Shown piece by piece: positions 39,525-53,100 of a stretch of 64,000 nt of DNA. Within the stretch, counting starts at the first letter, position 1. The number at the start of each line of letters is the position of its first letter. The notes below the pieces were generated by a model that ran no database searches, had not been told where the DNA came from, and was given only the letters and a program-made list of their open reading frames with translations. The DNA comes from Petrosia ficiformis. Its lineage: Eukaryota; Porifera; Demospongiae; Haplosclerida; Petrosiidae. Location: NCBI GenBank assembly GCA_947044365.1, contig OX345636.1, positions 21,058,548-21,122,547 of the forward strand, written 5' to 3'. The translations under genes were made by a program, and so were the position numbers.

Positions 39525-40505
39525 AGTCTGAACTTCATTGACTCTAAATCTTTTTTCATCATCACTATTCTGTCTACGTTCTTGCCTCAAATAATTTAGT
39601 TCCTTCCGCAAATAAACCAACTCCTGCATTCAGAAGGTAGTTTAAGTGTACTTATTAATCTATACTTCTCTGTCTCTTGATTCATTGTTAATGCTTTTCA
39701 GCAGCCCAAAATGAATACACTACTAATTGTGCAAGTGAAATCCTCCATGGTACTACATATTACAACAGTCGAACCGCAACTGTAGCATTTCCCATTAAGA
39801 TTGCAGGAATTTATTTTCCAAGAGCCCACCCACGCTTGCTCGAAACAGTGTTTTTGCTTTGTGTGTTATCGCTTCGCCGCTTACACATTTTAACCCACAC
39901 AAGTATGAATTTCGGCTACATAATTGCCATATGGAAGAGTTATCGAAGCATGTCATCCATGTGGGAATACTCTAAAATTTATTAAAGCGGCTCCAAAAAA
40001 AGTAAAATCTATTGCAATGTATACATTGTTGGTACACATTTGTTTCATGGTATATATATTACTGTAACAAGCATCATTAGAAAGAGCAGATCCAGAGCTT
40101 TAAAAAGATATTTCACACTCTCTTGTCCACAAAAGTATTACAGAGTAAGGCTGGTTTGTATTCTTGTAATAATTAACACAAATATAAACAACAATTAAAG
40201 TGTTAAATTAATTCCTACAATGCTAAATTTCCATCCTTATCACCAATAGATAGACACAAGGTATGGATACATAACATCAGTATAGTTGTTGCCGATCGAG
40301 TAGAATCAGAAGAGGAATGCATAACCACATACACATCATTATGGAGACATTGGCTTCATACATGTTGGGTAACAAACTTATGGAAATACTCACCTTCACA
40401 AGAACCATATGATAACCTCCTCCGCCTGAGCAATATCGTTGGGTTGAAATGTCCACATCTATAATTGACTGGGGAGATCCAGAAATACATTCATCTATAG
40501 AGAAC
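39525..40505 (-). pseudogene. Possible two-exon gene remnant
   Basis: A segment at 40397-40502 starts after a tctatag acceptor, encodes DECISGSPQSIIDVDIST, and ends GGYHMVLVK before a GTGAGT donor. A later segment near 39530-39632 starts after a tgcag acceptor and encodes ELVYLRKELNYLRQERRQ, a short coil, then stops. The phases match (0/0). I do not recognise the family; it may be part of a transposon. Confidence 0.3.
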
Positions 40506-40544
40506 ATCATTAACTACCTATTGAAAGGATCTAGTTGTAAAAAG

Positions 40545-40787
40545 TGGATGCAAAACAAACAGATGTGGGTGCAAGAAAAAGGATAGCTACTGTGGGCCTG
40601 GTTGTGAGTGCCACGAATGTAATAACTTCCACTCAAACAAGTTAAAGCCGTTATTGATGACCAAGAGGAGTCTGAGTGTGACAGTGATAGTGATGAAGAT
40701 GGTAGCAGTTATTCTAGTGATTCAAGAGATAGAAACAGAAATAAACTGTTGATACAACATTATTTTTTAGATGATTTCAAAAATTAG
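40545..40787 (+). pseudogene. CXC (tesmin/TSO1-like) motif fragment with acidic tail
   Basis: Reads SGCKTNRCGCKKKDSYCGPG followed by CECHECNN: the C-rich DNA-binding CXC pattern. After a frame change comes a serine/aspartate-rich tail (SECDSDSDEDGSSYSSDSRD) ending FLDDFKN and a stop. It is preceded by one frameshift. CXC motifs like this occur at the C-termini of mobile-element proteins in sponges and hydra, so a transposon origin is likely. Confidence 0.55.
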
Positions 40788-41389
40788 TAAACAATGTGTA
40801 TAATACATATCAGTATAGTGTGTTCAAAACGTTTGGTACAAATTTGTTTCAGAACAGATATCATGCTAACTTTTACATTTACAAATGCTTTAGATATATA
40901 TAAACAACTAGAAACAGAGTAAATACTTGTCCATTTAGTACGTTTTGCAAAAAGAAGCTCTGAGAATCAAACATCCGCCCACAACAGTTCTTACTGTCTG
41001 GTATTTCTACGCTAAAACTCGTCAAAAAAACATACAATAAAGATAAAACTTACTAGGTTGTTTCATGAGATGTTTCTCCATCGACAGTGATCATTAGAAT
41101 GTCTTCTCCTTCCCGTAAAATCATGTAAAATGTACCATGTATGTTAGGAGATTAGTGGCTATTCGTCATTCGTTATACCATGCCCTTGGCAGGAAATACA
41201 GTCACTGGTCACTAATAGTAATGAAGGTTAGTTACACAATAATTATAGTATAATATTGTTGCATCTGTTTCAATACATGACTGTACAGAACATTGAATTT
41301 CACCGAAATTTATTTATTTGCAAAGTAAGTTTTGTACTTTCACCATTCAATTATTATTCTACACATGCTTTGAACATTTATTATTTAGT

Positions 41390-42640
41390 ACGTTTACATA
41401 TTATACAAAGAGCATAAATTTGTAGTGGATGAGCAAAGTGTTTTGTGTAGTGAAGATGGAAGATGGCTATTACAACAGTTATTAAAAAGGTATAAGATAA
41501 CTAGAAGTCTAATTTAAGGATACATCTCAATTGATTTTTAGCCCAGATGTTAATTGCTTATTATCTGAGGATGACATGCACAACTTTTCTTTCCACTTTG
41601 CAGACATTGATGTTAATTGCTTATTATCTGAGGATGACATGCAAGAAATTACTAAACATGTAAAGATACAAGATGATGGTAAGAATCTTCAGTAACAGAT
41701 TTTTCAACATCACCAATTTCATCACACTACTCGGATGACAAGACTTTGTGGCAAGGTGAGCTAATTTACATGGTCTATAGGCACATAAGATTTGAATTGA
41801 AATTATTATAAAATTGACGAAGATCCAGAAGGAAATGGACTGCTGATTCCACAGTTTATTAATAAATTAAAATTTACTCCAGTTGATGAAGCGGAAGAAT
41901 TGTTCAGCATATCATGGGGAAAGAGTTTTATTTAAAACAATACCCCAAACTGCATAGGCCATCAGATCAGTGAGTAAAATTGATGTTTGATGACACAAAT
42001 CCATGTGTATAATCATGTTTTCACAGGTGCGAAATCTTTAACAGAAATTTTATAAAATAAAATAAAAATAAAATATACATATATAATATATATAAAATAT
42101 ACATATATAATATATATAAACTTTAGCCAACAGTTAGACTATTATATGCCGGTGATTGCATGAGTGCTTATAGTAATCCAGAAACATCCAAAGTAGTTCA
42201 GAATTTTGCAGTACATTTGAATATGTGGCCAATAAAACTGCAGGATATGGTGAATATCTGTAAAATTATGATGAGAATATAACATAATTTATTTTCTCAG
42301 GTGGATGAAATTGTATATTATTTACAAGGTATGCAATCAGACATCTATAAACAATCATCAACGTTATTAAATAACAACACTAAGTTTGTGATAATACCAG
42401 AAGTAAGTTGCAGACATTGACTGAATTAATTAGGTCTAAATATAGTCTGAAGTATGATGAAGCTGTGTGCATGTTCTTACAAAGAAAACTACCAGTCATT
42501 ATAATCCAAACCAAAAACATTATTGTATTTAAAATATTTCTTTGATTTTATATTATTACTGTTATTTTTATTTATTAAAAAAAAAAAAGAACTGACGTAT
42601 ATATACTCGCTTAAGTGGACACAAGATTACCCGTGGGAAA
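41390..42640 (+). other. Degenerate coding-like fragments and small repeats
   Basis: Short plus-strand pieces with splice-like borders lie at 41400-41700 and 41810-41940. A 35-base segment (gatgttaattgcttattatc...) occurs twice, at 41549 and 41611. An AT-rich tandem of atatacatatataatatata follows at about 42074-42120. I do not recognise a protein. Confidence 0.3.
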
Positions 42641-42937
42641 GCAGTCATGGGGTTGGCCCTACGGGCCAGAAAAAAATGATAGAATATGTAGAGATGTCAT
42701 AACCTGAAAAGTATACTGTGTTTTGTCTGTTTATATTGCTACAATGAACTCATACACTTTCGACAAGAGCGCATGATTATCTTTAATATAATTATTATAA
42801 AGCAAATATAAAGTCAGCTATATAGCTACTCAAATTATTTAAAGTATAAAAATAGTTTTATGTAGTACTATCTAGCTACAATGAAATATGAATAAAGAAC
42901 AAAGACATTGGTTTGTAAATAGCAAAATCAAAAGCAT

Positions 42938-44671
42938 TCACAGATTAGTTTTTGGATCACTGAGATCCATATCCACCTCATTTTCTTCATCATTGTCTAC
43001 ACATTCCAATGTTGCAGCAAAAGAGGATTCTTCCATCTTTACTTCTGTATTTGACAATTCTTTCATTTCCTGTTTTTCATTTTCTTCACCATTAGTGTCC
43101 AAAACTATAGTAGTTTGGTTGAAAGTAGATTCCTCCATTCCTGCTTCTTCTTCCTTTGACTTTCTCATGTCAATTTTCATCACTTGTTCTAAAGGAAGAG
43201 TGGATGCACTGACTTTCTTTTTCAAAGTATCTGTATTGTCTGAGCTTCTGGCATGTGAGTAATACATTCGAAATTGACCACTAAACTTCCCATAAAACAC
43301 TTGTTTCCAAACATTTCGAACATCTTTTGAACGAAGGCAGTGCATAATGAACAAAAATAATCCATGAAAAGCAGTGATAATCACAAACAGGGCAGCAAAC
43401 ATGTCATGAACAAATTTATTATCGTAAATATCCTGAGTAGCAATTAATCCAATGCCCCATCCTAAACCGAAAAAGATGGACAGAACTGTGACAATCACAA
43501 GCTGTTGACGAACAAAGGAAATGTTTTCTTGTTTCTTCTTGAAATTCTTTGATGTCCATGTTTTACGAAATAGTGAGACAATTATGAGTAAAAATACCAT
43601 CCAGTTGAAAATGTAAATAATCAAGAAAGGAACCACCATTCCAATATAGTATGGTATATTAAATGCACGACAACTATAGAATGGAATTTAAAAATAAATT
43701 TATTATTATTCTTTATAAAGGAATTAAGAGAGCGAGTAGATACATAGATACATAATTATAAATTATATATATGAATGACATAATTATACTTCCGTTTCTT
43801 ATATACGAAATAGAATACAGATATAAACCTCTATACTTCGATACAAATGAAGTGTACAATTAAGACTGATTTGAAGAATAATTATAGACTTAAACCTGGA
43901 ATCATACAATTAATGTGAAATAAAATTATTAAATTATAAAAGGAGATAGAAGAGTAAAAACAAAGAATAGAAAAAATTAAACACATAACCCAAAGCTATT
44001 TGTCCCTAGCCGGTTAAATATTTGACATACTTTGAGATGATATTTATTGATTAAAAACTTACAAATGGTCACTGACATAATTTTCATAATTTGGAGCAAA
44101 GCAGAAGAGGACAATAAATATTGGTGTCACTAAAAGACGATAAAGAAATCATTTCCACACACATAACTGCCTTATGCAAATTTACAATAATTATAAACTA
44201 TGCTTATATGCAATATTACTTACCCCAAGAAATAAGAGTAGCTTTCATAACAAAATGTGGTATATTTCTTCCTAGAACAACAACTAGTTTCATATAAAGG
44301 CTAATAGCCTCAGATGCCATAATCATAAAGCTCACAAGAAAAAAATACTGCAGACTAGCAGCTACAAATGCACATAAACCAATTACTGGTGTGCTGTGAA
44401 TGGCAAATATGAAAGTTATATATAGACCAATTAAAGCTAAACATAAATTGATGAGTAGTTGACCATTTTCTGAGGTACGTAGTTTCCTATAGTAAAGAAT
44501 GAATATCACATTGAAAAAAGTTAACAAATAATTAACATACTTGCTACTTAGATATGATATGATGGTAATAAGTAGACAGAAAATTGATATGATTATTCCA
44601 ATGTATGTCACAGCATTCAGTGCAAGAGCCAATGGGGTTTCTTCTGTTGGTTCAATTGTTGGAGACACATC
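42938..44671 (-). other. Gene B seven-helix domain and cytoplasmic tail
   Basis: TM1 (YIGIIISIFCLLITIISYLS) ends an exon. ICL1/TM2 opens with KLRTSENGQLLINLCLALIG. TM3 and most of TM4 are in 44224-44486, and 44063-44129 finishes TM4. TM5-TM7 and the tail are in 42938-43673, with FGLGWGIGLIAT in TM6 and FHGLFLFIMHCLRSKDVRN after TM7, both typical of adhesion receptors. The tail is about 100 residues, acidic and Ser/Thr-rich, and ends PKTNL. Confidence 0.9.
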
Positions 44672-47600
44672 CTTTAATGTTATAAGCAAAAAGACAAATC
44701 ATTGTAATGAAATCAGTTGATGTGTGTCTTTGACTAACCAGGAGTATAGAAAAACTAGTCAAATGATTGCAGAAACATGTAACATAATCTTGAGTATCAT
44801 TATAACTTTCATCAATTTTGCATCCATCAGATGACCAGTCTCCATATCCATCTATAATGAAATAATACACTAGTAGTAATTGATGTTACTTTGCAGATAT
44901 GTTTTACCATCTAAAATGGGGTTCCAAAAAGAGCAAAGAGGTTCTGAACCATTGATCCTCTATATGAAAGTATCAGATTTACAACAAGGATTAAATCTAT
45001 CATTGTTATATATACCGGGTTTTTGAGGAAGCTTATGGAGACAGGTGGATCTAGACTTTGAATTGAGTTATATCCTACAACACGTGCTGAGATGATAATA
45101 CCTCCAACCTCCAGGTCATTACTATTTCTCCTTAAGAATAAACTATCAGAAAGGAAGACTGCATGTGTGATTCTAGTGTTACTAGTGACATTAGGAATTG
45201 CACTGAATAAGTTACTAGGAAGTTTAATAGAAGCAGTTGCCTGTGTGGTGGTTCCAAATTGCAAATCGCTAGAGTCAATACTCTCATTTATGTTTATGTT
45301 TGAAAAATCCCCAAGATTAGCACTGAACTTTTGACCTATATCCATGAATTGATCAAGATCCACTTTCTGTACTGAAAGTGCAAATGTCCTTCGGGTAATA
45401 ACCACAGGTTCTGAATTATTTCCAACAGGAATATCTCCAACTATAGATCCAATAGCTTCAAGTATTCTATTAGAAGATAATAAGTGCTAGTGAATTATCA
45501 TGAAAAATCCTCACTTGGCTGAGGTATTGGAAGATTCTTGACTCTCCTGTAATGTATCCTCATCTATATTTATTATATTATCCACCACATTCAAAAAATC
45601 ACTTGTCAGCTGTGAATATTAATTTTTAAAACATTATTATATATGCTGCATTATATAACTCATAACTTACAGATAGATTTCCAGATACTTCCTCTGAAGT
45701 TGTAAGCAGTACAGCAACTGAAACAGTAACATCTGTTGATCCCAGACCATTTCCATTGTCAGTGATATCTTGCAGTTGTTCTATCCTTTGATTTGTTGCT
45801 AACTACAGAAGTTTAACATTTTGTAAATAGCACATCTATAAAAATCTAAATGCACACACATACCTTCGCAAGTTGACATATTTCACGAGATACATCACTG
45901 AAGTTACAAGGTGTTATATCAGGATTTGTCCATCGACCTCCATTTGTGAAATCACCTCCACAGTACCTGGTAGCTAAAAGAATCCTCCCCCCTAATGTTA
46001 CATTACCACAAAGACACTGAACTTTAGCAAGTTCACCAATGTTACTTTCTGGCCATGAAATGGATATTGTTAAATTTGCATTCCCAGATTGATAGGAAGG
46101 AATTTCAGTAATTTTAGAATGACAGCCATCTGAGAATAAAACAAATGGTTTAGATGTTGTTTCATTTTACCCTATACACTCTCTAACCAAATCGATCAAC
46201 ATCTTGAATAGTGATATTAAAGTTCAACTGTGTTTCGAGTCTCTGCATTTCATCTTCAACAAATTCTAATAACTCTTCACTTCCCATTTCCTCAGTTATC
46301 AAGGTCATTACAATTGGAATCATTTCTAATGAATTTTCTAAACTAAAAAAGTAGATAAGGTCAATAGGAGAAATGAGCAACAAAGGTGTATGAAAGAATC
46401 ATATAACAAAAGATGACAATCCTGATATTAGGATATCCGAATGCAGACAGCGTATAAGTATAACAGTACTAAATGTAATAGATAACATGAAATTCAGTTA
46501 TTATACATTCAAGGGTATGTCTTAAATGTAAATGCTGTGTTAGATATATTTATAGGCTGTACATAATACGTAATTAATTAGTGACACCCACTCAATTTCT
46601 ATTTCTTCCTGATTCAGTATTTCCACCAGGAAAAAAGACACATCATTTGTTGGATCACTACTACCTGAAAGGTGCTCATTAATCTGTTTACAATGGCAAT
46701 ATGGAACAATATAACTATTTGTTAAGTGTTATTTATACATACCTGATGGATGAGGTCAGTGATTTGAAATTGTGAATGTAATTGAATAATAGCTTCATAC
46801 TGAACAATACCTGTCAAGTATGAAACAGAATTTGCTGATATCTACATTCTGATTGACAGTCTAACCTTTGATATTGAGAACAATTATATCTGATGCATCT
46901 GATTCATTCTTTCCATTTATTATACTTTTGGCTTCACAATGGTAAAATCCTCTATCATTTAAGTTCAGCTCATTGAATATTAACACAGAAGTGTTACTGT
47001 TAGTGTTTGGTATAGAAATATTGTCTTTGTACCATATGATATTAGGTATTGGGTTGCCACTTGCTGTACATGTGAGACTGACAGACTGATACAGTTCACC
47101 TATGGTATCTACTGGATGGATTTCAATTGTGGGTGGTATATAGACTATTACTTCTGTTGAAATGAACAAACTATAAACATTAAAAAATCTTCTAGCTTTT
47201 ATCCACTCAACTGTGTTCACATTTGTGCCCCGTATAACCTTCATCACAAGTGCACAAATAGTTATCACTTAAACTATGACATCTTCCATTCTCGCATGGT
47301 GAATTTGAACAGTAATTGGTTGGAGGTAGTGCTACAGTAACAAAAATTTGTAAGATTCATATGAATAAAATATCTTCATGGCATTACATGATACTGTTAA
47401 TATAAAAGGGGAACCCAATGACACTGGAGTCCTAGCTTCATTATCAGCAGTACAAGAGTAGTTACCACTGTCACTATCTTTCAAATCACTGATAATTAGT
47501 GAACTAGTGATCTGTTGAGTTCCTGGTATGGGACGAAATCCTTTAACAGTATTGAATGAGATTATTTTAAGTCTAGTAGTATTGAAAAGAAGTAGTCGAT

Positions 47601-50126
47601 TTCTCCTCCATATTATTTTGGGGGTGTTAATACCATCAGCAGTACAATTAAAGGTGACATTTTCGCCAGTCTCTTTTGTGGTCACTATGCCATTCTTATT
47701 CAGCAATGCAGCTTCAACTACATAATTATTGGAAACAAGGAATATTATAATTCATTATACATTGAAGAACATACCATACACATTCAAAGTAACATTTATG
47801 GAACTTGATCCTACTGTAATTTCATATATTCCAGCATCACTGTGTTGTACATCTAAGATAGTCAATGATTGTTTGCCACAACAAAAAATGTATTTGTTGG
47901 ATTTATTGTGTTCTTCAATCAGCATGGAGTTAAAGTACCACTGGATTGCAGATGGGTTTACTGGAGGTATAGCTGTTATATTAACTGAGATGTTAATGAA
48001 GTTGTTTCTTGTAACTTCTATTATAAACTCCTCATTAGTTGGAATAATAGATGGAGGAAGTTCTACAGGAAACGAAAGAGAAGTTATAAGTGGTAATTTC
48101 AAATAATGGCCCATTTCAATATGACACACAAGTAATTTGGGAATCAGTATCAATGGCATAGAGTACAATACCAATAATGCACATTCGCACAACGTATGTT
48201 TATATTTATTTCAAATATTATATAAGGGGACAAGTGCACTTGTTTACATTCTACAGCACCATAACATATTATGTACATTTTATCTACTATTCTGTTTTTC
48301 AACAGATGAAAAAGTGGTCATTATAATAATAGTATGAATCACATCTTTTATTATAAAAAAGAGCCTGTTTTATATAGTCTTTTGACCTTGAGTTCTTACT
48401 GCTTGAAACTTGTCTTCTTTCTTGATATTAATTTTATGACTTGTCATGATTACAGACATTATTGGATTGTTAATATTTTTTAAGTATGATGTCACAATGC
48501 AAACTATCAGAAGTGGACTTAGAGGGGGTACACTGGGTGCATGTGCATTCCGGTTATCGGAGAAATATAATAAAAATAATTGTATCTCGACAAGAGGTCA
48601 CTATGATTGTACTAATTACAGATCGATATGATTTGGTGAAGGAACTTCCAACAACTCTTACAGTAGTAGGTTAATTATCTAGGCCATGCCCACTATGAAT
48701 ATTAATTAGCTAATTAAAACATTTCATCGTGATTTGTGCACTGATTTTCTTTATTTTGCATCCTCTATTGCAAGTTCTTGGATCTGCCCCTAGTTTATAA
48801 ATAACCACATATCCATTTTCCTTGGAAATACTTCCTTTCTACAACTGCCACCTACATGATACGTGATATTAAACATCTCCAAACTTGGACTATATAGGAA
48901 TACTTTTATCTAAATCATATGTAAGCTTTTGTATAACAACACAATATACTGATTATCATACAACTGTGTATAAATAAGACATCAAAATAAGGTAAGCCAT
49001 GCATTTTGTGTAATTATCTGAATATTACATAGGCACATTCACCATCGTAATATTAGTTAAAAGTACAAAAGACAAATTGTTTTATCAAATGGGTGTGACA
49101 GATTAAATGAGTGATGTAATAGAGTAATACAGGGTTTCATTTATTAAGGCAATACAATGATTATGTAATACAAGGAATTATGTTGCCAGGCACAGCACAA
49201 TAACCCTGTACATTGCCCTTCCAAAGTCTTTGAAATTCAAGTTTGGTCCCAACTAGACAAATTTTCTAAAAGAAGGCCTGGATATTTGTATTCATACTTT
49301 GACATTCTCAATACCAGAAATTTGAAGCATGGTATTGATTACTTTGGTATCATATTACCCATCACTACTTGTCCTACGAGTTCAGAAAATATTTCCGGTC
49401 ATTTTCAATAGAAATGAAACGAACTCTTGATTAACTAAACAAAACTGCAGGTATAAAGGTAATTTGAAAGCACAGGTGTAATTTTAAACTTTTGCTACAA
49501 TTATACTAAGTCCTAGGCTACATGTATGTACAGATAATTGTACATTAATTTTTATAATTTATATATCATCATACATGTATATTGCTACATAGTATACAAA
49601 CAAACCTGGGTCCCTTATAGTGACACAAATATGACATGGTTCACTTCCAAAATCAATATCAATATTATCTGAACTTAATCGTATGCAGAATTCTTCATCT
49701 CCTTCTTCTACTCTGTCATTTGCAATAATAATATCCACACAAACTTCTGTTTGTCCAGGTTGTATTACCTCTGTCAACACTGTACTATCAAAATCTTCAT
49801 TAGCTGAAATTAAAAATACATAAGTAACTATTCATTAGAGACAAGGTATATGTTTTAGCTTATGATGCAATTAGATGGTGTGAGAAATAGAAGAGTGAGA
49901 GGAGCTAAATTTAATATCATAAAATTATAAATTCTTACGTGTTGCTTGACTTTTTGTTGAAGGTTTCAATTGAGGAGTAAATGTGATTGTTAAATTTTGG
50001 CTTGTACTCTGTGTAGCTCCCCTTAAATCAACACACACATGAACTGGACTTCTGTTTTCTAATATATCAGTTTTATTGCCTCTGATGTGTGGTTCTAAAT
50101 GTAATAGTAATAGTGTATGTGTGAAT

Positions 50127-50162
<36 letters not shown>

Positions 50163-53100
50163 ATAGGTTATACACTGTAATACCTCAAAACATTGTATAA
50201 CTTTTAAGGGAAACCAGGTGAGTTTATTGTGTATGGCTTCCACTATACAAACATTTCACTGATGAATAATTATCATTATAACAAAAAAAGCATTGAACAT
50301 ATTCATATTTTACCAGAATCCATACTATTTGGATCCCTCATTATAGTGTTAAACACCAAAAGTAATTATTCATATCATAGTTTATGTGTGTGGAAAAGTT
50401 TTAAAAACTTGGTTGGCAAGGGACTTACAGGAGACACAGCAGGCATCCCTAGGAAATTCAAAACATTATTCTATAGTTCATGAAGAGTCTGTTCACCTTG
50501 TTACAGTAGATGCTCTTTGAATACAGAGGCACACATAATTTAATAATTGTTAGTGCTTTTTAAGATACAATTATTAGTTTATTTATTTACTTTGTATTTA
50601 TTTTTTATTAGTCCATTTGTAGTCAGAAGGTGCAAACCTTATTCATGTAGATAATTTGGGTATTCTCTAGTTGTGTGACACCACTAGGCTGGGTTGACAG
50701 CTGGGAAGTGGGAATAGCCCTATCCAAGTTGGGGGCTGTTTCTCTGGGTTAAAGGTTTATCCACCCAGCTCCTGGTTCCAAAGACCAGTGTGTGTTAGGA
50801 AAAAAATTAAAAATTTGGTTGGCAGGGGACTTGTCCATCCTTACAGTAAAAAGCGTCGACATCCCTTGTTCTACAAAAAGATTTGCTACAATGTCCTACA
50901 ATGTATATTTATTTAGGCAATATGTTTCACTCCTCCTTTGGAGTCTGACAGTTTAACATTTAACAATTTATTTTCATTACTGCACACATACCATATACAA
51001 GTTAACCTGGCTGAATGAGTTTTCTTTAGTTATCAGCTTAATTGATACTGAGTGTTAAATTGGTTACTTGTAATTACATAGTTTGTTTGTACTATGTGCT
51101 TTAAAGGTCAGTGTGTGTTAATTCTAGATTATTCTATAGACTAATAATTAGTTTCTAAGTATTTGCATATAATTATGTAAATTATATCATAGTTAACAGA
51201 TATTTTAACAATACAGTTATAACTAGAGAAGATAGTTACAGAGAGTAAGGGAAAAGAGAGAAGAGGCAAGAGGTGTATAGTAGAGCTGGAGCCAGGCAAG
51301 GTGAGTGCATAAATGTAACTACATGGTGTACAGACTCCTGATGCATTGATGAGGCTATACTAATCAGTTGTAGGTAATCATAGCTGTTCAATTAGGCATG
51401 AAATGTAGCTGTAGTTTTGTCTGTGCACACCTGCTGTTCTAACGTAGGTATTACAGTCACACAATCACCTTGCTTCCCCTCTCCTTTCTTATCCTCTCTG
51501 TCTGTGCCATCGTTCTCAGTGAAGTGTCTCCAGGAGAGATCCTGGGGAGCCCAGAGATATTGGTATAGCGAATATAGGTCACACAAACACACAATCAGCA
51601 GCCAAGTAATTGGGGCTTGCTAAGGCATTGGCCCAATTATAATAACAATATTATTAATTTCCTATGTACATGTATGCATTAATCTTACTATCATCATCAG
51701 TGATAATAACATCAGCTTCAGTAATAGTACCAGGATTTAAACCACTACCAGTAGTATCAATTGTTAATTTTATTGCTTCAACAAATTCATATTCTGTGTC
51801 ATCAGGGAATGTGATATTAAAACATGACATCTGATTAGGAGGTACAAATGTTACGAGAATCAGCACATTAGAATAATCATCATCTATGATTATAAAGTAT
51901 TTTTATTAGTTTATATTTACTAACAATTTGATGAAACTCACTTTCTGCATTATCATAGCCAATAACAGAATTACTGATTGTAAAAGTAACAGAAGTTTCC
52001 ATGGCAATCTGAGTGTCTAGCATAAGACACAATTCAATTTCCCTGCCTTCTTCACCAGAGTAAGTTTGTTGAATGAAACTGACACTTGAACCTATAATTG
52101 ATTAACCGAAACTAATGAAATTTGAGGGAACACACATAGACCTTTTGTAGTGAAGTAAAAATACTATAATTACACACTGTACCGGTTGCCTTTGTGCTGA
52201 CAATTGTTACCTCAGTTAGTAATTTGTTATATTAATTTTTATATCAGCCTCAAATAAGATACTGAACACAATTAACTTACTCTCATCATCAATAATAGTA
52301 ACCATTGGATTGGTAGATGGTGGTATAATACCAGCTGGAACAGTGAACGAAATCTCAAATGATTCCTGTACTTCATCAATCTGATCATTTGTGATATTGA
52401 ATGTAGTACAAGCCATGTTAGCATTGGCAAGGAAGGTGACCTGTTTCTCTTCTGCTGTGAAATCTTCTGGGGCTATGTGGAACACAATTAATTTGATAAA
52501 TAAACTGCAAAACAACAATCACAATGACATTTAGAAATGTGTGTTGCCTTTCATATAAGAATCGAAGTATTCAATTTTGTTAACACACAAATGTAATGAA
52601 AATGGGTAGGACTGGCTTACTGCATGGGACTAAGAGCGGACTCCATGTGCATTCACCACTCAGACAAACCTAGTACTCTAAGACAGATTTACTAAAAACA
52701 CTCACCCACCTTATGGTGGACTGTTGTTAGCACTCACACTAATACAGTTCAGGCATCTCTGGTAGAATCCAATAAATCATGGTAATTGATCTACAATCTT
52801 TATTAAACCCAGCTACAACAGCCACAAACATTTGCTACTTGATGTTTCGTATAAACCGTTTAGCCATTCCTTTACGACCTCAAGCATTCATCACCATAAA
52901 CTGTCTTCTGACTATAAGGCATGCACTATCTAAAACCAATAATGGTACAAATTGAACATTGCCCATGATTACGTTTAAATATGCAAGTAGCATGCATTGT
53001 TATGCCTACTACTATAAGGCGTAGTTATGCATGCCATATTTAGTGATTTATAGGCAATGATGATATATATTATTATAATATATATCATCATTACTGTTGT

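Noticed and set aside
42888..43262. Plus-strand 124-residue Ser-rich frame
   Set aside because: Antisense of the receptor tail exon.
45092..45334. Plus-strand 80-residue frame
   Set aside because: Antisense of the GAIN exon 45016-45466.
46588..46596. GTGTCA (phase 0) as the donor of exon 46592-46683
   Set aside because: It would put the next exon out of frame; GTGGGT four bases earlier keeps phase 2 and joins correctly.
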